Source of the DNA: Tricholoma matsutake
Lineage: Eukaryota > Basidiomycota > Agaricomycetes > Agaricales > Tricholomataceae
Assembly: GCA_026075535.2 (NCBI GenBank)
Contig: AP026541.1
Location: 4,712,001 to 4,776,000, forward strand
Length of the DNA: 64,000 nucleotides
Direction: 5' to 3'
Of this stretch, positions 1 through 10,830 are shown one piece after another. The notes beneath the pieces were generated by a model that had not been told where the DNA came from, ran no database searches, and saw only the letters and a program-made list of their open reading frames with translations. Position 1 is the stretch's first letter. The number at the start of each line of letters is the position of its first letter. Made by a program: the position numbers and the translations under genes.

Positions 1-1166
1 GGGTAAAGATCACATGTTATTTAAGGTAATACGGAGATAACCCTACCAGTGCAACCCCACCTATTTAGACCGGTGCAATTTGAATTCGTGCGATCAGGCA
101 AACTGACGACATGATCGGCGATGCTTACCTCCCTGCGGGGTCGATGAAAAGAAGCCGATCTTGACCTTCTTCTCGCGAAGCTCGTCAGCAAGCTTAACCA
201 CTGCATTCCAAGTTCTGTCCAAGCTCGCGTTAAATATCAGTCTAATCACAAGATTGAATGCAACTTACCGCGACCCGACTGTCTTCTTGTACTCGTCGAG
301 ATCGTCGATCAAATGAATCTTACCAGCAGCGTCGACGGTGACCTGATTGCGGGGACCAATGCTGAGGCGCGGGTTGTTCCCGGGACCGAAATACATGATG
401 CATTTCCGGGCGGCCGAGTCTGCTTGTTCATCCAATGTGCGTGGAATAGGAAGGCGATCGGAGATGCCCTTTTGCAGGTTAGTGCCGGTGGTAATGTGCG
501 CGGTCTCAATATAAACAGTGGGCGTCTCGGCACCAGATGGAACATAAGATCCTGTGGTTGATGAGATTCGATGTTTGACGTTGGGTCGAGTGAGGGAATC
601 CGTATGAAAAGGCTTGATGTTAAAGACAATGGGAACGATGTCCATGTCGAGCCAGAGACGCGTACACAGATTTGGAACCTATGTTGAATCTGTTCAGTGG
701 GGGATCTAAAGAGGCAAACAAAGATAAGGAATCGACCTCTTTGAGGAGTGAAAGTGTTACACCCGCTCCAAGGAACTTGCACAGGTGTTCGGTGGAAAAC
801 TTGCGCAGTGCCTCTAAAACGTGGAGCTGGATGGATTGTGCATTTTTTTCAGGCTGGCCTGGGATATAAGGGATGGTGGCAGAGGCGAAATCGGTGCTAT
901 AGACTGAATCATGCACGGATATGGCGATTTCGTATTGGGTGCTGTTGTTGATGATGTTGCCGGCGATACCAGCCCACATTGGCTGGATAATGAAAGGTTC
1001 ATCATTATCGTATATATCTGAAAGACGACGAGGGCATCTAACTGACGGTCAAACCAGCAAAAGTAGCGATGACATTGGGCTTTCGGTTTGGGGAGACGCT
1101 GACTGATGAAAGCCTTCGACGTACTGCTGCGGAGGGTTTAGATTCAAAGTCTTGGTGGTGAGCCAT
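1..1166 (-). CDS. Trehalose phosphorylase (retaining, GT4-type), 5' part only
   Basis: N-terminal part of the basidiomycete trehalose phosphorylase/synthase, a cytosolic enzyme that reversibly converts trehalose plus phosphate to glucose and glucose-1-phosphate. The start is the ATG at 1166 (MAHHQDFESKPSAAVRRRLS). Family landmarks follow in order over several exons: MWAGIAGNIINN, FSTEHLCKFLGAG, LCTRLWLDMDIVPIVFN, RISSTTGSYVPSGAETPTV, DEQADSAARKC, then WNAVVKLADELREKK and GFFSSTPQGG. The exon at 129 ends in GGAG/GTAAGC. A 14-nt microexon (47-60) then supplies GGVAL, and the next donor runs toward the window edge. The catalytic GT-B C-terminal half lies outside the window. The first intron, near 1020-1060, is not resolved: the obvious GTCAGT donor gives the wrong phase for the MWAG exon. 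It shares a 360-bp divergent intergenic region with the BRF1-like gene. Family assignment is strong; exact splicing of exon 1 is not. Confidence 0.88.
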
Positions 1167-1526
1167 GGTGGATAAGATGAAGGGGGAAAGAAATCAAGCG
1201 AACTTTATAGGCGGATTGTAAAAGTTGACAGCCCATTCGGTTATCTTCTCATGACCCCTGTGACCCGTTCCCCGCCCCATAATATTCAACTTCCCACCTT
1301 ATATATTAATCTAACTGTTACCTCGCTCCTCAATAATACGACCCACGCCAACAACACCTCGAACAGCGATACTTAAGCAGCAACGTTGTATACAGAGTAC
1401 CCCGCAGCGTCAGGTGAGGTCGTTGTTACCACGTGACACCACGTGTACCCGCGAACGCTGTTCCTTCTGCTCCAGATTTTCTTCCGTCTCTACCTCCATT
1501 AATTTTTCTTCTCACCCCTTCCGCTC
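1167..1526. promoter_or_regulatory. Divergent intergenic region: trehalose phosphorylase / BRF1-like
   Basis: This 360-bp region holds the promoters of both flanking genes and shows no coding signal. On the minus strand TATATAAG (1298-1305) is a good TATA-box candidate about 135 nt upstream of the trehalose phosphorylase ATG. Two CACGTG palindromes sit at 1430-1435 and 1440-1445, close to the BRF1-like start codon. Pyrimidine-rich sequence (about 1480-1520) leads to that ATG, as is common in fungal core promoters. Confidence 0.5.
1430..1445. promoter_or_regulatory. Paired CACGTG (E-box) motifs
   Basis: Two CACGTG palindromes start exactly 10 bp apart, one helical turn, at 1430-1435 and 1440-1445. 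The second ends 82 nt before the BRF1-like ATG. Read on the minus strand, the first is GTCACGTGG, which fits the Cbf1-type consensus RTCACRTG. bHLH factors (Cbf1, Pho4, SREBP types) bind this core. The sites are seen in the sequence; any binding is inferred. Confidence 0.45.
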
Positions 1527-3809
1527 ATGCCTGTGAGATGCTTAGAATGCGGGGGATCTACAATATGGGATGACGAGGCTGGCTCTGCTATCTGTACTAC
1601 ATGTGGCACCCTTACCGACCCTTCTCAATCGATCTTGACATCCAATCTTGACCCACCCCAAAATATTTCAACCGCTTTATGGAACCCTGCTGCACCTGCT
1701 ACCCTTAAAAGCTTTCGTACTGGTCCTAACTGGGACCTTCCAGGCCAAGGAAGCCAAGCCAAAGAGACGAAAAATAACGTACGTTTTCATTTCCAACTTA
1801 CATCTCCTACACTTTTCTCTTGACGGTTCTACACGAGTTTCTAACCTCCTTATCACCCACAGTTCGTTATGGGCGAATTCATCAATTCCCTCGCGTCGTC
1901 CATCAACGCCTCGAGCCTATCTCCACGTGCAACTGTTCTTTTCAATCAGGCGATGGCTACTGGCCGCTACCGCTGGGGACGAAAAAGCAAACTAGTATCA
2001 GGCGCGTGTCTTGCACTTGCCCTTCGCGAGTACAATCGTCCTGTTGCCCTGCATGATCTAGCATACCTCCTAAGCGAAGCCTTTCCCACGCTGGTGCGAA
2101 CCTTGTCTTCTGTCACCGCCGCTCTTGGACTTTCCTTCACCGCTTCCGATCCGACGGTGTACTTCCCAAGCCTTCAGACGCATCTCTCTTCCATTCTTCA
2201 GGATGCCTCATGTCAATCTGAATCTGGTATCCAACTTCCCTCTTCTCTGATGGCTCAACTCAAGCCGCTCTCTCTGCACACAGTAGCAGCCACCGCTAAC
2301 TCCCTCGCTTCCTTTTTTGTACGTTTTGGGCCAGACCATCCTATCAACGAGCTTACGATCCCTCCCACGGCCTGCGCGCTCTTCCTGCTCGCCCTCGAAG
2401 CCGAGTTGCGCGCTCCCCTAGAGCGCCTTGGTGATCTAGCCGCATGTCTAGGCCCGCGATACCACGTCAAGCGCGGCGTAATCATGATTCGGTATAAGCT
2501 TCTCCAGGAAGAAGTCCTGACTTTCACCGTCCAGGTGCCGTGGCTTGATAAGTATCAGAGCAAGAATGGACGGGCAAGAGTTGGGAAACGGGCCGTGGTG
2601 GCCAGGGGCTTAAAGGATGTATTACTCTTTCAGGACGAGATTTGGAAGGGACGATTGAAGCCTACCGTCGTGCATGATATCAGCGACGCTGAGAATGATG
2701 ATTGTCTGAGTGAGCCACAATCTGAGAGCGCTACTTCGTCTGCGCCTCCTCCATTGTGGGACAGAACAAAAGTTCATCCAGATGACCGTCCTTATTCCTA
2801 CTCTAAAAGGTTGCGGAGGGCCACCCATAAGCCGCTTCACGACGCCGCACAATTCCTTCTCGATCCTCTCTCGGCGCCTATCCCCCCACCTAGCTTTGCT
2901 CCCAGTGCTGTTCCTGTACAATCTGTAGAGCCGCCAAGCACACTGCCAACTTCAACCTCTCCTCATTCTTCATCGCTTTCTCCTGTGCCAACCCATATGT
3001 CAGAGGTGCCTGCCACGCCTCCGATCGGTTCCCACTCATGCCTGCCTAACTCTTCTTCCCGACGTACTGCACTCACCCGGCCATCTTTACTTCCCTTGAC
3101 ATCGTACCTCCTCACTGCGCCCGCTGGTACTTCATTCTCCTCGCGTTCTGCCCCCACACGTCTCCAGCTCCTCGCCGCTTCTCGCAAAGGGGAAGATGAC
3201 ATTACGGACGATGAGTTGTTTGAGGAGGGGGAGCTAGAAAGGTTATTCAGGAGCAAAGAGGAGATTGAATTCCTGAAAGAAACATTCGGCTGGGCTGATT
3301 GGGAGGATACATTTGATGATGCTGAAGACGGTAACAAGAGGGCGAGAAAAAAACGGAGGAAGGATGTTGTGGAGCTCGTTGAAGAGATGGATGGCTTTGA
3401 CAGAGATGGCGAAGGAGAGGTTGAAAAGAGGAAAGTATCGAAGAGGGTGAATCTGGAGGCGCTAGCACGGTTCTTGGAAGACCCAGCAGAAGAGAAGGAC
3501 GATCTGCACGGTTACGACACGGCGTTTTTGGGACTTGAGCGTTTTAATGATGAACACGAAGACGAGAAAGACGATGACGATGACGACGATTGGCAAGACC
3601 GTCCTTTCCACGGCCGTCGACACGGTATCGATGTCGCCTCCGGTTCGGATACCATGAAGAGGCCATATACGCCGGCGGGCAATTCGCATGCTCGTAGTGC
3701 GACAGCGCAAGACAATGGCGACGTCGTCCTTACCGAGTGGCGATCTCTCTCTCCAGAGTCTGGCATCCATTATGGCGGCCATAACCGATATGATGAGGAA
3801 TATGACTGA
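1527..3809 (+). CDS. TFIIB-family transcription factor, BRF1-like (TFIIIB subunit candidate)
   Basis: Two exons (1527-1778 and 1863-3809) join in phase to give 732 residues. The N-terminus is a TFIIB-type zinc ribbon: C5-x2-C8 and C23-x2-C26 (CLEC...CTTC). Exon 2 carries cyclin-like core sequence: MGEFINSLASSI, then FNQAMATGRYRWGRKSKLVSGACLALALRE and a second helical repeat to about residue 300. The second half is low complexity (Ser/Pro/Thr, then acidic) with one conserved-looking block, ITDDELFEEGELERLF...FLKETFGW, near residue 440. This order (ribbon, cyclin repeats, long acidic tail) matches BRF1, the factor that places TBP and Pol III at tRNA and 5S genes, better than general TFIIB, which ends after the cyclin repeats. 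BRF1 is preferred but not proven, because its TBP-binding homology block II is not clearly recognisable. Confidence 0.7.
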
Positions 3810-4539
3810 CGCTGTTGCTCCCTCTGGTTTGGCTCGCGTCGTTTTTCTTTCCTACTTGATTTTCTGAGTTTCTTTTTCTGCAAATAATAGATTTGCATAA
3901 CGGAGATCGCGCCGCGTGCTCCGCCAGCGTAAATGCACATCTTTCTTCCATCTGACATACAGGACCGGAGTTCGACAGCTGATTGGCTCATTACCATCAC
4001 ACCTGTTAATACAAATACGTCTCGGCGCCAGCGAGAACAGACACGAACACATAATGCATTGTGTAAGTTATTGCTCGCTTGATGCACAGTGAATACTGGA
4101 TATTGAATTGTTTCTCTTTGTCTTCTGTCCTCGGTTGCTGAGGGCTTGCTCAACGCAGTTTGCCTCTATGTACTGGCTGGCAACTACCCACTAATTTCCA
4201 TTGAGTGATTTCTTCTTTTTGCGTGGTCGTATCTGTCACGCCTTGCTATCAAGGCACAATTAACTTGATGGACTGTCATACCTAGCCTAGTCTCTGTCAG
4301 TTGTGGTTTTTGTATCACTTTTTTGCATGTGCACACGCGATGCAGCGTTTTTACAATGTGTGCATAGCTGCTTATTCGGGTTCAAATGTAAGTACCATTG
4401 TGATTGGCATAAGTATGAAAGTTCCATCCATCCAATGTAAGTCAACTAAAAAGAAACATTTTAAGTGGTATGTTAAGGGTAATTCTCACGAGCAATGTCC
4501 ACCCCAATATGTCACGGTCCGTTCGTCGTTTACATGCAA
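3810..4539. other. Intergenic, 3' ends of BRF1-like and DPP1-like genes
   Basis: About 730 bp lie between two convergent genes. The sequence is AT-richer than its neighbours and broken by stops in all frames. The short open frames (longest about 127 codons, antisense, running into the BRF1-like 3' end) show no family signature. I see no RNA gene or repeat. It probably holds both 3' UTRs. Confidence 0.5.
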
Positions 4540-6191
4540 CTAAATGTTCGGCTTTCCCATCTCATGCCTCACATTGCTTTCAAGCTCATCGGAACTGTGA
4601 TCCATATACCCTTCGTGGCCATCTACATGCTGCTCGCTACCCAAAGGCCGGAGTAGGGAGAACGGATTTCTGTACCCTTCTGTCTGAGGATGCAGGGGAT
4701 GGGATTGGAGTGGATCATCGTGTCCGGGGCTAGACGGCCGACGATGGTGCAAAGGAAGTCCATCGGACTCTTCACGAGCGATGCGAGGAGAATAAGGACG
4801 GTGAGACTCTTCGGAGGCGAGGCTGGGATAATATTGACGGTAGGTGAAATAGGAAACGACGGTTCCTAGAAGGGAGCCCACGATGACATCATGCCAGTGA
4901 TCTAGAGCAAAACAAGGTTAAGAGTTCGAACACTGCAAACAAGCTCAATGGACAAACGGCGATAATCCATGGTGCGTGAGATGGCCACCAAAGCGGCTCC
5001 AGCGAATGGCGTGAGGGCCAACCACGCCTTGCCCTGTGAACGTGTCTCGGAATGTTAGCCAGGGAAGACTTCTTAAAATAGCGAGCGTACCGCGTGTCCT
5101 CGACGATCAAATAGGTGGAGCTTCCCAGCTAAATAAAACGCCAGAAAACCGAGGCCAGCAAAAGACACTCATTACAGTGCTTCTTAGTCACAGCCAAGAT
5201 GAACGAAGACTTTAGACTTACGGCTTGAGTGGCCTGAGGGGAAGCTTCGGAATCCATCACGTAGTATCGCGATGTCTGTTTGCGTGCATATGGCTGCACT
5301 AGTCAGTTTAAACGGCGGGTCAACAGATCCGGCTGGCGGCTGGCAGCGGTCCAGGAAGTCTGAGAAACACATGAGCGGCTCAAAGTCGGACATAAAAAGC
5401 GAGGACCCTACCTGGACGAGGGCGACCCACGGTTATTTTGGTAAATTGTGTAATGGCACCAGTAATGGCAAGGCCAAGAACCACTGTCAATGAGAGCTCT
5501 TGACGGAAATGTAGGAAAAGTAATTGAATAACATACATCCCAAAGAGCCTAGAAAGTAAAAAAAAAATTGATTAGCCAGTAACATGGTGTATTGCAGAGA
5601 ACGAACCGTTGTGGAAATCCCACCATGAACGTATCGTAAGGAGGTTGATGATCGGTTGAATGACCAACGGCGCTACGAGGCATATCAAATATAACGCAAG
5701 ATCCTATCGAGAGTAAATCAGTACTCCTGACCAAAGAAAGGTGGAGCAGCTCACCGGTACACGTTCGTGAACAGCGAAACTTCGAAAGAGGGTTAGAAAT
5801 CTGCATCTAGCGATAATGCGAACGACCTACGGATGGTGCAACCTAAATGATGTAATATACCTTTGAGAAAGGTATGGCAGAGACATGTGCAGAAAGACAT
5901 ACGATGTATCTTCTAGAGAAAACACCCGTTTGTAGCCATTGACTGCGTCAAGGGCAAAGAAACCTGCGCTGGAAGGACATATTCGTTTGAACAAAGCAGG
6001 AAAGTAATATGATTAAAGACAGACATACGCCAGGACGATTGTTAGGATCCTGCCAGAAGATCATTATTTTGTCGTGACTTCGCTGAGTGAAACAAAACTC
6101 ACCAGTCTGGCAAGTAAGAAAACAATATTTTACGGCGTCTTCTAGGTGATACAGAGATCTTTACATGACCAGCCTCAGCAAAGATTTTCAT
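4540..6191 (-). CDS. DPP1: PAP2-family lipid phosphate phosphatase (DPP1/LPP-like)
   Basis: Integral-membrane phosphatase that removes phosphate from diacylglycerol pyrophosphate, phosphatidate and related lipids. About 345 residues come from roughly ten small exons, starting at the ATG at 6191 (MKIFAEAGHVKISVSPRRRRK). All three PAP2 signature motifs can be read: K-x6-RP as KITVGRPRP (near 5425), PSGH as FPSGHSS (near 5240), and SR-x5-H-x3-D as SRTMDYRHHWHD across an intron (near 4900-4980). The fungal DPP1 block ALDAVNGYKRVFSLEDTS...FAVHERVP is present near 5770-5965. Hydrophobic segments between the motifs fit six membrane spans. The hydrophilic C-terminus is about 90 residues and rich in Ser, His and Glu. 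Its start faces the PPP4R2-like start 164 bp away. Confidence 0.88.
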
Positions 6192-6354
6192 GGTGGAAGA
6201 AGGTAGCTGAGAATAGGACATATGTTATGTGGCTACTTTATACGAAGAAGTGGAGAATGTTCGGCAAAAGCCGAGAGCGAATGGCACTGCAGCACTGCTC
6301 CTCTATTCAAGTTACGCGCTGTTGCCTGTTCGTACGTTCACTTGCGAAACTCTT

Positions 6355-7481
6355 ATGGGCCCTGCAGAAGACTTTCAATGGCTCCCAGGTGAGCTACCAC
6401 TCTGGTTAATTCTCCACAAAAATACCTACTGTTCCTTCAACTAGAGCACGATACTTTGCTCGAAGACATCTCCTCATCGGATAATATAAAGTGCGTCGGT
6501 TTATGACACTGCGTGCGCAGTCCATTTACACTGCTTTTATTCAGCTCAAGCTGGGACATGCTCCGGAATATCATCAGGCACAAAATCAACCAGGTGATTA
6601 CTGTCGTCATCATCGAAATCGTAGAATTCACGGAAATATAGAACATTACAATGTTCTTCGCAGAGAATTCCCCACGGATGCCTCCCCATACCTTTGAGCC
6701 ATTGTCAACGCCATCAGGTGGCTTAAAACTTCCCCCGTTCCCACCTTGCAAGCCAAATCAAATCCAAATTAACGAGACGCCTGTTAGCTACATGACCGAA
6801 GAGCAAGCGAGTGAGATGAAGGAATTTATTTATGCACAACTCGACGAGTTCGAATCGTAAGCCCTATTCTCCCACTCGTGTATTCCAAGAGTGCTTTACT
6901 TCAGAACCAGCGAACCTCCGTTTACAATACAACGCGTCTGCGAGCTCTGCCTCCACCCTAAACAACATTATTCGTCCGTTGGAAAGTATCTCCGCGCCAT
7001 GGAAAAGTCTCTGCTCGTCACCTCAAGCTGGGACAGTTTCCCGCCTCTATCAGAAATAGACACAGATCCAAACGGGCGAAGTGTTCTCGCACTAGGATCG
7101 ACGCTCCAATCTGCGCCAGCGACCCCTCTTTTCTCTCCTATTCCTTTCCTTCATGACGATGCTCGGCGTTCAAAAACACGCAGTCCACCTCCATCACCGT
7201 TAGCGCTGGGTACCGCCGCTCTCATTGTTGCTGGCAGCACGGAGCCGCTAGAGTCCAGGGCGCTTGGGCTCGTAGATGAATTGGATGATCCCAGTCCTGG
7301 ACATCTGAGTGATCATCCAACTGCACTATCTTCTGTCACCACGGTCAACGATGGGAGTAGCTCGCGACCATTTCTTGAAAGCTTGGAGCAGAGATTCGTC
7401 AAGTCAGGAACGGAACCCCCAGAGCAGAGTGGTTTGGATAGCATGATAGTTGACGACGACAAAGAGAATAACAAATCATGA
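6355..7481 (+). CDS. Protein phosphatase 4 regulatory subunit 2 (PPP4R2) homologue
   Basis: Regulatory subunit that targets protein phosphatase 4 (PP4c), which acts in DNA-damage recovery and centrosome or spindle functions. About 305 residues in five exons. I chose the ATG at 6355 because MGPAEDFQWLP continues in phase across an intron (6389-6444) into EHDTLLEDISSSDN, then WDMLRNIIRHKINQ and NITMFFAEN. Next come a Pro-rich stretch (GGLKLPPFPP) and the family core PPFTIQRVCELCLHPKQHY...KYLRAMEKSLLVTS with a following Trp. The C-terminal half is Ser/Pro-rich and acidic, ending in a DDDKENN-type tail. The donor after exon 2 can pair with either of two nearby acceptors (after ATTCAG or CTCAAG), changing two residues. 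Confidence 0.85.
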
Positions 7482-7560
7482 TGTAGGGGAATCCCGCATG
7501 TGGGCCCAATATTAAAAATTAACTGTTGTAACATTGATTGGGATGCTGCAGTCATCAAGG

Positions 7561-8258
7561 TTAGACGAAGTCACGCTTTATCTTTTCTAGTACGGCACCC
7601 ATTCGTAACTTCATATTAGGTTGTCCTCTGCATCCTTGGCCCCGTTCTGTCCCTCGTCTTTCGTCGCCTCTTCCACCTCGTGATCCTCTCCCTGGATTCA
7701 ATGGGTCTGACTTAAACGTGTGCAGTGAAGACCTGGAGTATGCTTTCTGAGTAAGATCGCGCAAAGAGGATGTTGGCTCGGAAAGGTGGTCTTTGTCTGT
7801 ATCATCTTCCCGGCCTTTCGATGGTGGCGCTTGTCCAGGAATTTTGTGGGCCCTTGAAGGATAGATAGCGGATTTCCTCGAGCTTGGTATGACCCCATCT
7901 TGTACCAGGTTTTCCTCTTGCTCGATATGAGATTCTTCGGCATCTGACTCACCATCATCATCCTGCTCATGTCCTTGAGCGGAAGTTGACGGTTGCAGCT
8001 CCTTGCGTTTTTGAGCCTTCCATTGACTCTTAATCTTTACGTTCTCAACCCACGTCCGTTTTAATTTTTTGGCTACAATGAACGAAGAACCTCAGCTGTG
8101 TACACCCTCTGAGTATAATCAAAAAGCAGACCTCGATTAATGGGTAAATGGCGGAAAGTCGGGGGGTTTTTTCGTTTTACGTGTGATTCAACCATTCGCA
8201 AGCGAGAAATGCTTACGTGAGACGTTGATAAACCTCCACAGCCGCCACAATCGCCCAT
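7561..8258 (-). CDS. FYV7: rRNA-processing protein FYV7
   Basis: Small basic nucleolar protein needed for early pre-rRNA cleavages in 18S rRNA maturation. Two exons give about 205 residues. Recognition rests on the N-terminal block FRHLPINR-AKKLKRTWVENVK followed by KSQWKAQKRKE (joined across the intron ending near 8070) and the C-terminal GQPNMKLRMGAVLEKIKRD. Between them lie an acidic Ser/Glu stretch and a Gly/Arg-rich RGSRGGRGDERRG. The start could be the ATG at 8258 or the in-frame ATG at 8198 (MVESHVKRK); the first adds a Cys/Gly-rich leader not expected in the family, so the shorter form may be real. The gene is head to head with eIF1 over only about 80 bp and ends 79 bp from the PPP4R2 stop codon. 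Confidence 0.72.
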
Positions 8259-8335
8259 CTTTCCGATTTCCTCCCGCCTCGTCTCTCACCCATCAACATC
8301 CCCCACTCAGTCCTTGAGCCTTCTCTGACCATCGC

Positions 8336-8867
8336 ATGAGCGTGCAGAACCTCAATACATTCGGTGAGCTTATCCAACCCTTCCCTATCCTTCCTTATCG
8401 ATTGTCTCTTCCTGTTCTGACCCCCTGTAGATCCCTTTGCAGACGAGGGAGACCCTCTCGGAGACAGCCAAGACGTTGGATCTCAGGCAGACTACATCCA
8501 CATCCGTATTCAGCAGAGGAATGGGAGGAAGACCTTGACCACCTTGCAGGGCTTGCCCAAACGTGAGTACCTCTGCTTGCTGTTATGTTCCATAAGTTGA
8601 TGTCATGTGGTTTCTACCCAGAATACGATACTAAGAAACTTCTCAAAGCCTTTAAGAAGGTACAAAACTCTATCTATCCTTGTTCTCTCCCCATCCTTAC
8701 TATATGCTGACAAATACAAACAGGAATTTGCCTGCAACGGCACCCTCGTTGACGACGAGAAGTTGGGTCAAGTCATACAACTCCAAGGAGACCAGCGTAG
8801 CAAGATTTCCAACTTCCTCGTTGAGAATGGCATCGAAAAATCGACTATCAAGGTACACGGATTCTAA
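8336..8867 (+). CDS. SUI1: Translation initiation factor eIF1 (SUI1)
   Basis: Cytosolic factor that binds the 40S P-site region and enforces accurate AUG selection. Four exons give 113 residues, the normal length. Exon 1 is MSVQNLNTF; exon 2 runs from DPFADEGDPLGDS through YIHIRIQQRNGRKTLTTLQGLP; exon 3 is YDTKKLLKAFKK; exon 4 carries EFACNGTLVDDEKLGQVIQLQGDQR and ends at GIEKSTIKVHGF. The SUI1 core residues (RNGRK, the KK stretch, FACNG, LQGDQR) are all intact. The start codon context is weak, with C at position -3; weak context is the known basis of eIF1 autoregulation in other eukaryotes. About 870 bp without a gene follow downstream. Confidence 0.97.
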
Positions 8868-9736
8868 TGGGAGACTAGAGATGAGATTAATGCGATTCGA
8901 TGCATTTAATTTCTGTGCTGATGTTCCTCCCATTGTGACCAGCGTTCAAACTTTCCTTTGTACACTCTACCTTCCCACTTATTTCCTTCTTTCGCCTTCA
9001 TGTTTTGTACATTTTAGTGTAAATATGTGTATCAGACTTGCTAGAGATGGGTCACTTTTTTCGATTATTTGGCAAACAAGTATGGCGGAAATGATTTTCA
9101 CACCAGTATTTTTCAGCCTAAAAATTAGTATCAGTACTTTTTGACATGGGGCTCATCGTTGCTTTATCCACCTTCCATTAGATTTTCTGGAAGCCATGAA
9201 GCCTATCTTTTGAAACGTGTATGCCATCAGTATAATGTTAGTATGTAAATCGTGGTAAAACGTGTCACGACTTTCTGTGATCCGACGTCGGCATCTGATA
9301 AGCCGAAGTGACAGCTGTTACTCCTTACATTGTTGATCTCATTGCCTCCAGTGAAATGAGCTTGCCAAGAAGTGGGGTGCTTAGTTGTCGGGTCTGTGAC
9401 TGGTCAAACAGCACTGCAATCCAGCTGCAATGGCAAGGTCGTTGAAATTTCAGATAGTTGGCACAGGTAAAGCGTGCACAGGGGAGGAAGTGATGCAATT
9501 TGATGCATGCGAATACTTCTCCTTCACCAAGGTAGCTGAGTAGCGAGTGAGGATATTTCGAAATATATTGAACCTCCAAAACGAGCTCTACACACACGGA
9601 GTCTGCATACATTCGAACTGTAAAAATCAGTCGACAATAGATGTTCTTGTACTCAACTGGTTTCGTGGATAATTTGGCGGACGTAGAACTAGGTGATTCA
9701 TGGAAGCATGACGTGACTAGGCCAAAGGATCACCAG
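8868..9736. other. Intergenic, no gene recognised
   Basis: These 869 bp separate the 3' ends of eIF1 and SNRNP27. A 95-codon open frame on the minus strand (9325-9612) has an ATG but no recognisable domain, no homologous look and no splice context. I regard it as chance. The eIF1 side is AT-rich and probably 3' UTR. No RNA gene or repeat seen. Confidence 0.5.
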
Positions 9737-10740
9737 TTACTTGATCTTGTCAAGAGGTCTGTGAGGGTGTGTTGAGCTCAAGATGGAAACAGAAAACAAA
9801 ATCACGGACCTATTGAATCCACCACGCCTGTTGATATCAAGGGTCAGTACATCCACCTCAGTGATAAAGGGGAAAGGCGTACCGGTTCATATACTGCCGC
9901 CACGTCCTCACTTTCTTCACGTGGACGGCGCCTTCTTGGTTGCCTTCAACTTGTTTCCCCTGGAAATAAAAAGGCACTAAGTCTTACACTGCTTCAAGAA
10001 GTCAGCGTAAGTACCTTCGTTGAACCAAACCCAGTCAAACCCATCATGACCATCACGGCTGCGTCATCGTGGTTAACAACGTCCATCTCCTCACCCTCCT
10101 CGTCACCTTCGTCTGACGCATCTGGGTCAAGATTCGGTCGGGTCGAAGGTTGTGATTGTGATTTTGAGGGCGTGCCTCCAGGACCATCTTAAAACTGAGT
10201 GTCGGTAAACAGAAATTTCATGATAACCTCGCATACCCGTTTCATTATTGTGTTCTGACATGGATGCAGAGAAGACAGGGGTTGCAGCTGGACGATTGTG
10301 TGAACCGTCTTCTTCTCGTAGTTGTTTTGTTGTATCTTCTTTTCGAGGAGTGCTTTTTCTGTCCTCCCGGTGAATACCATGTTCCCGTCCGTCGTCTTTT
10401 CTCCTAGTATCCTTGCTGTCCCTTCTGTCTCTCCGGTCTCTCTCACCTCTGTCTCGTCGGTCATCTTCCCAGTCTCGCCGGTGGTCACGTCTGTCTGTTG
10501 AGTGTAGCAGATCAAATGAAATGTACCACATTGTTTCATTAAAACCAGCTTACCGGGGCCTCCATGTCGTTCTCTGTTTCGAGGGCTACGCGATCTGCTC
10601 GAACGTCGACGGCCTTCATCATGACGACCTCTGGTACCACCGCTTCTACGATCCCCTCGAAAATGTCTGTCGTGGTCTCTGTCCCTATCATCTCTCTCCC
10701 AGCTCCGTTGTCTTCGACGATGATCTGAGCGAGAAGACAT
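9737..10740 (-). CDS. U4/U6.U5 tri-snRNP 27 kDa protein (SNRNP27)
   Basis: Spliceosomal tri-snRNP component. The N-terminal half, from the ATG at 10740 (MSSRSDHRRRQRSWER), is a long Arg/Asp/Glu/Ser (RD/RS) domain across two exons. The C-terminal half holds the signature of the family: MMGLTGFGSTK, then GKQVEGNQEGAVHVKKVRTW and RQYMNRRGGFNRPLDKIK, ending at the stop codon at 9737. Four introns interrupt it. The last two are in the conserved tail (after ...MNR and ...FNR), and joining across them restores the tail exactly. Total length is about 260 residues, slightly longer than animal forms because of the RS-like domain. It is head to head with an RRM-like gene 90 bp away. Confidence 0.92.
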
Positions 10741-10830
10741 GAGATGAGAGTCCAAATTGACTTGAATAACCGTGACTGGACGTGTCGTAAGTGCCATGTC
10801 ACCAGTGTGACAGCAATATCTTGGACCCAA

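Noticed and set aside
9325..9612. 95-codon minus-strand open frame between eIF1 and SNRNP27
   Set aside because: No domain, no signal peptide and no splice partners; composition is like translated non-coding DNA.
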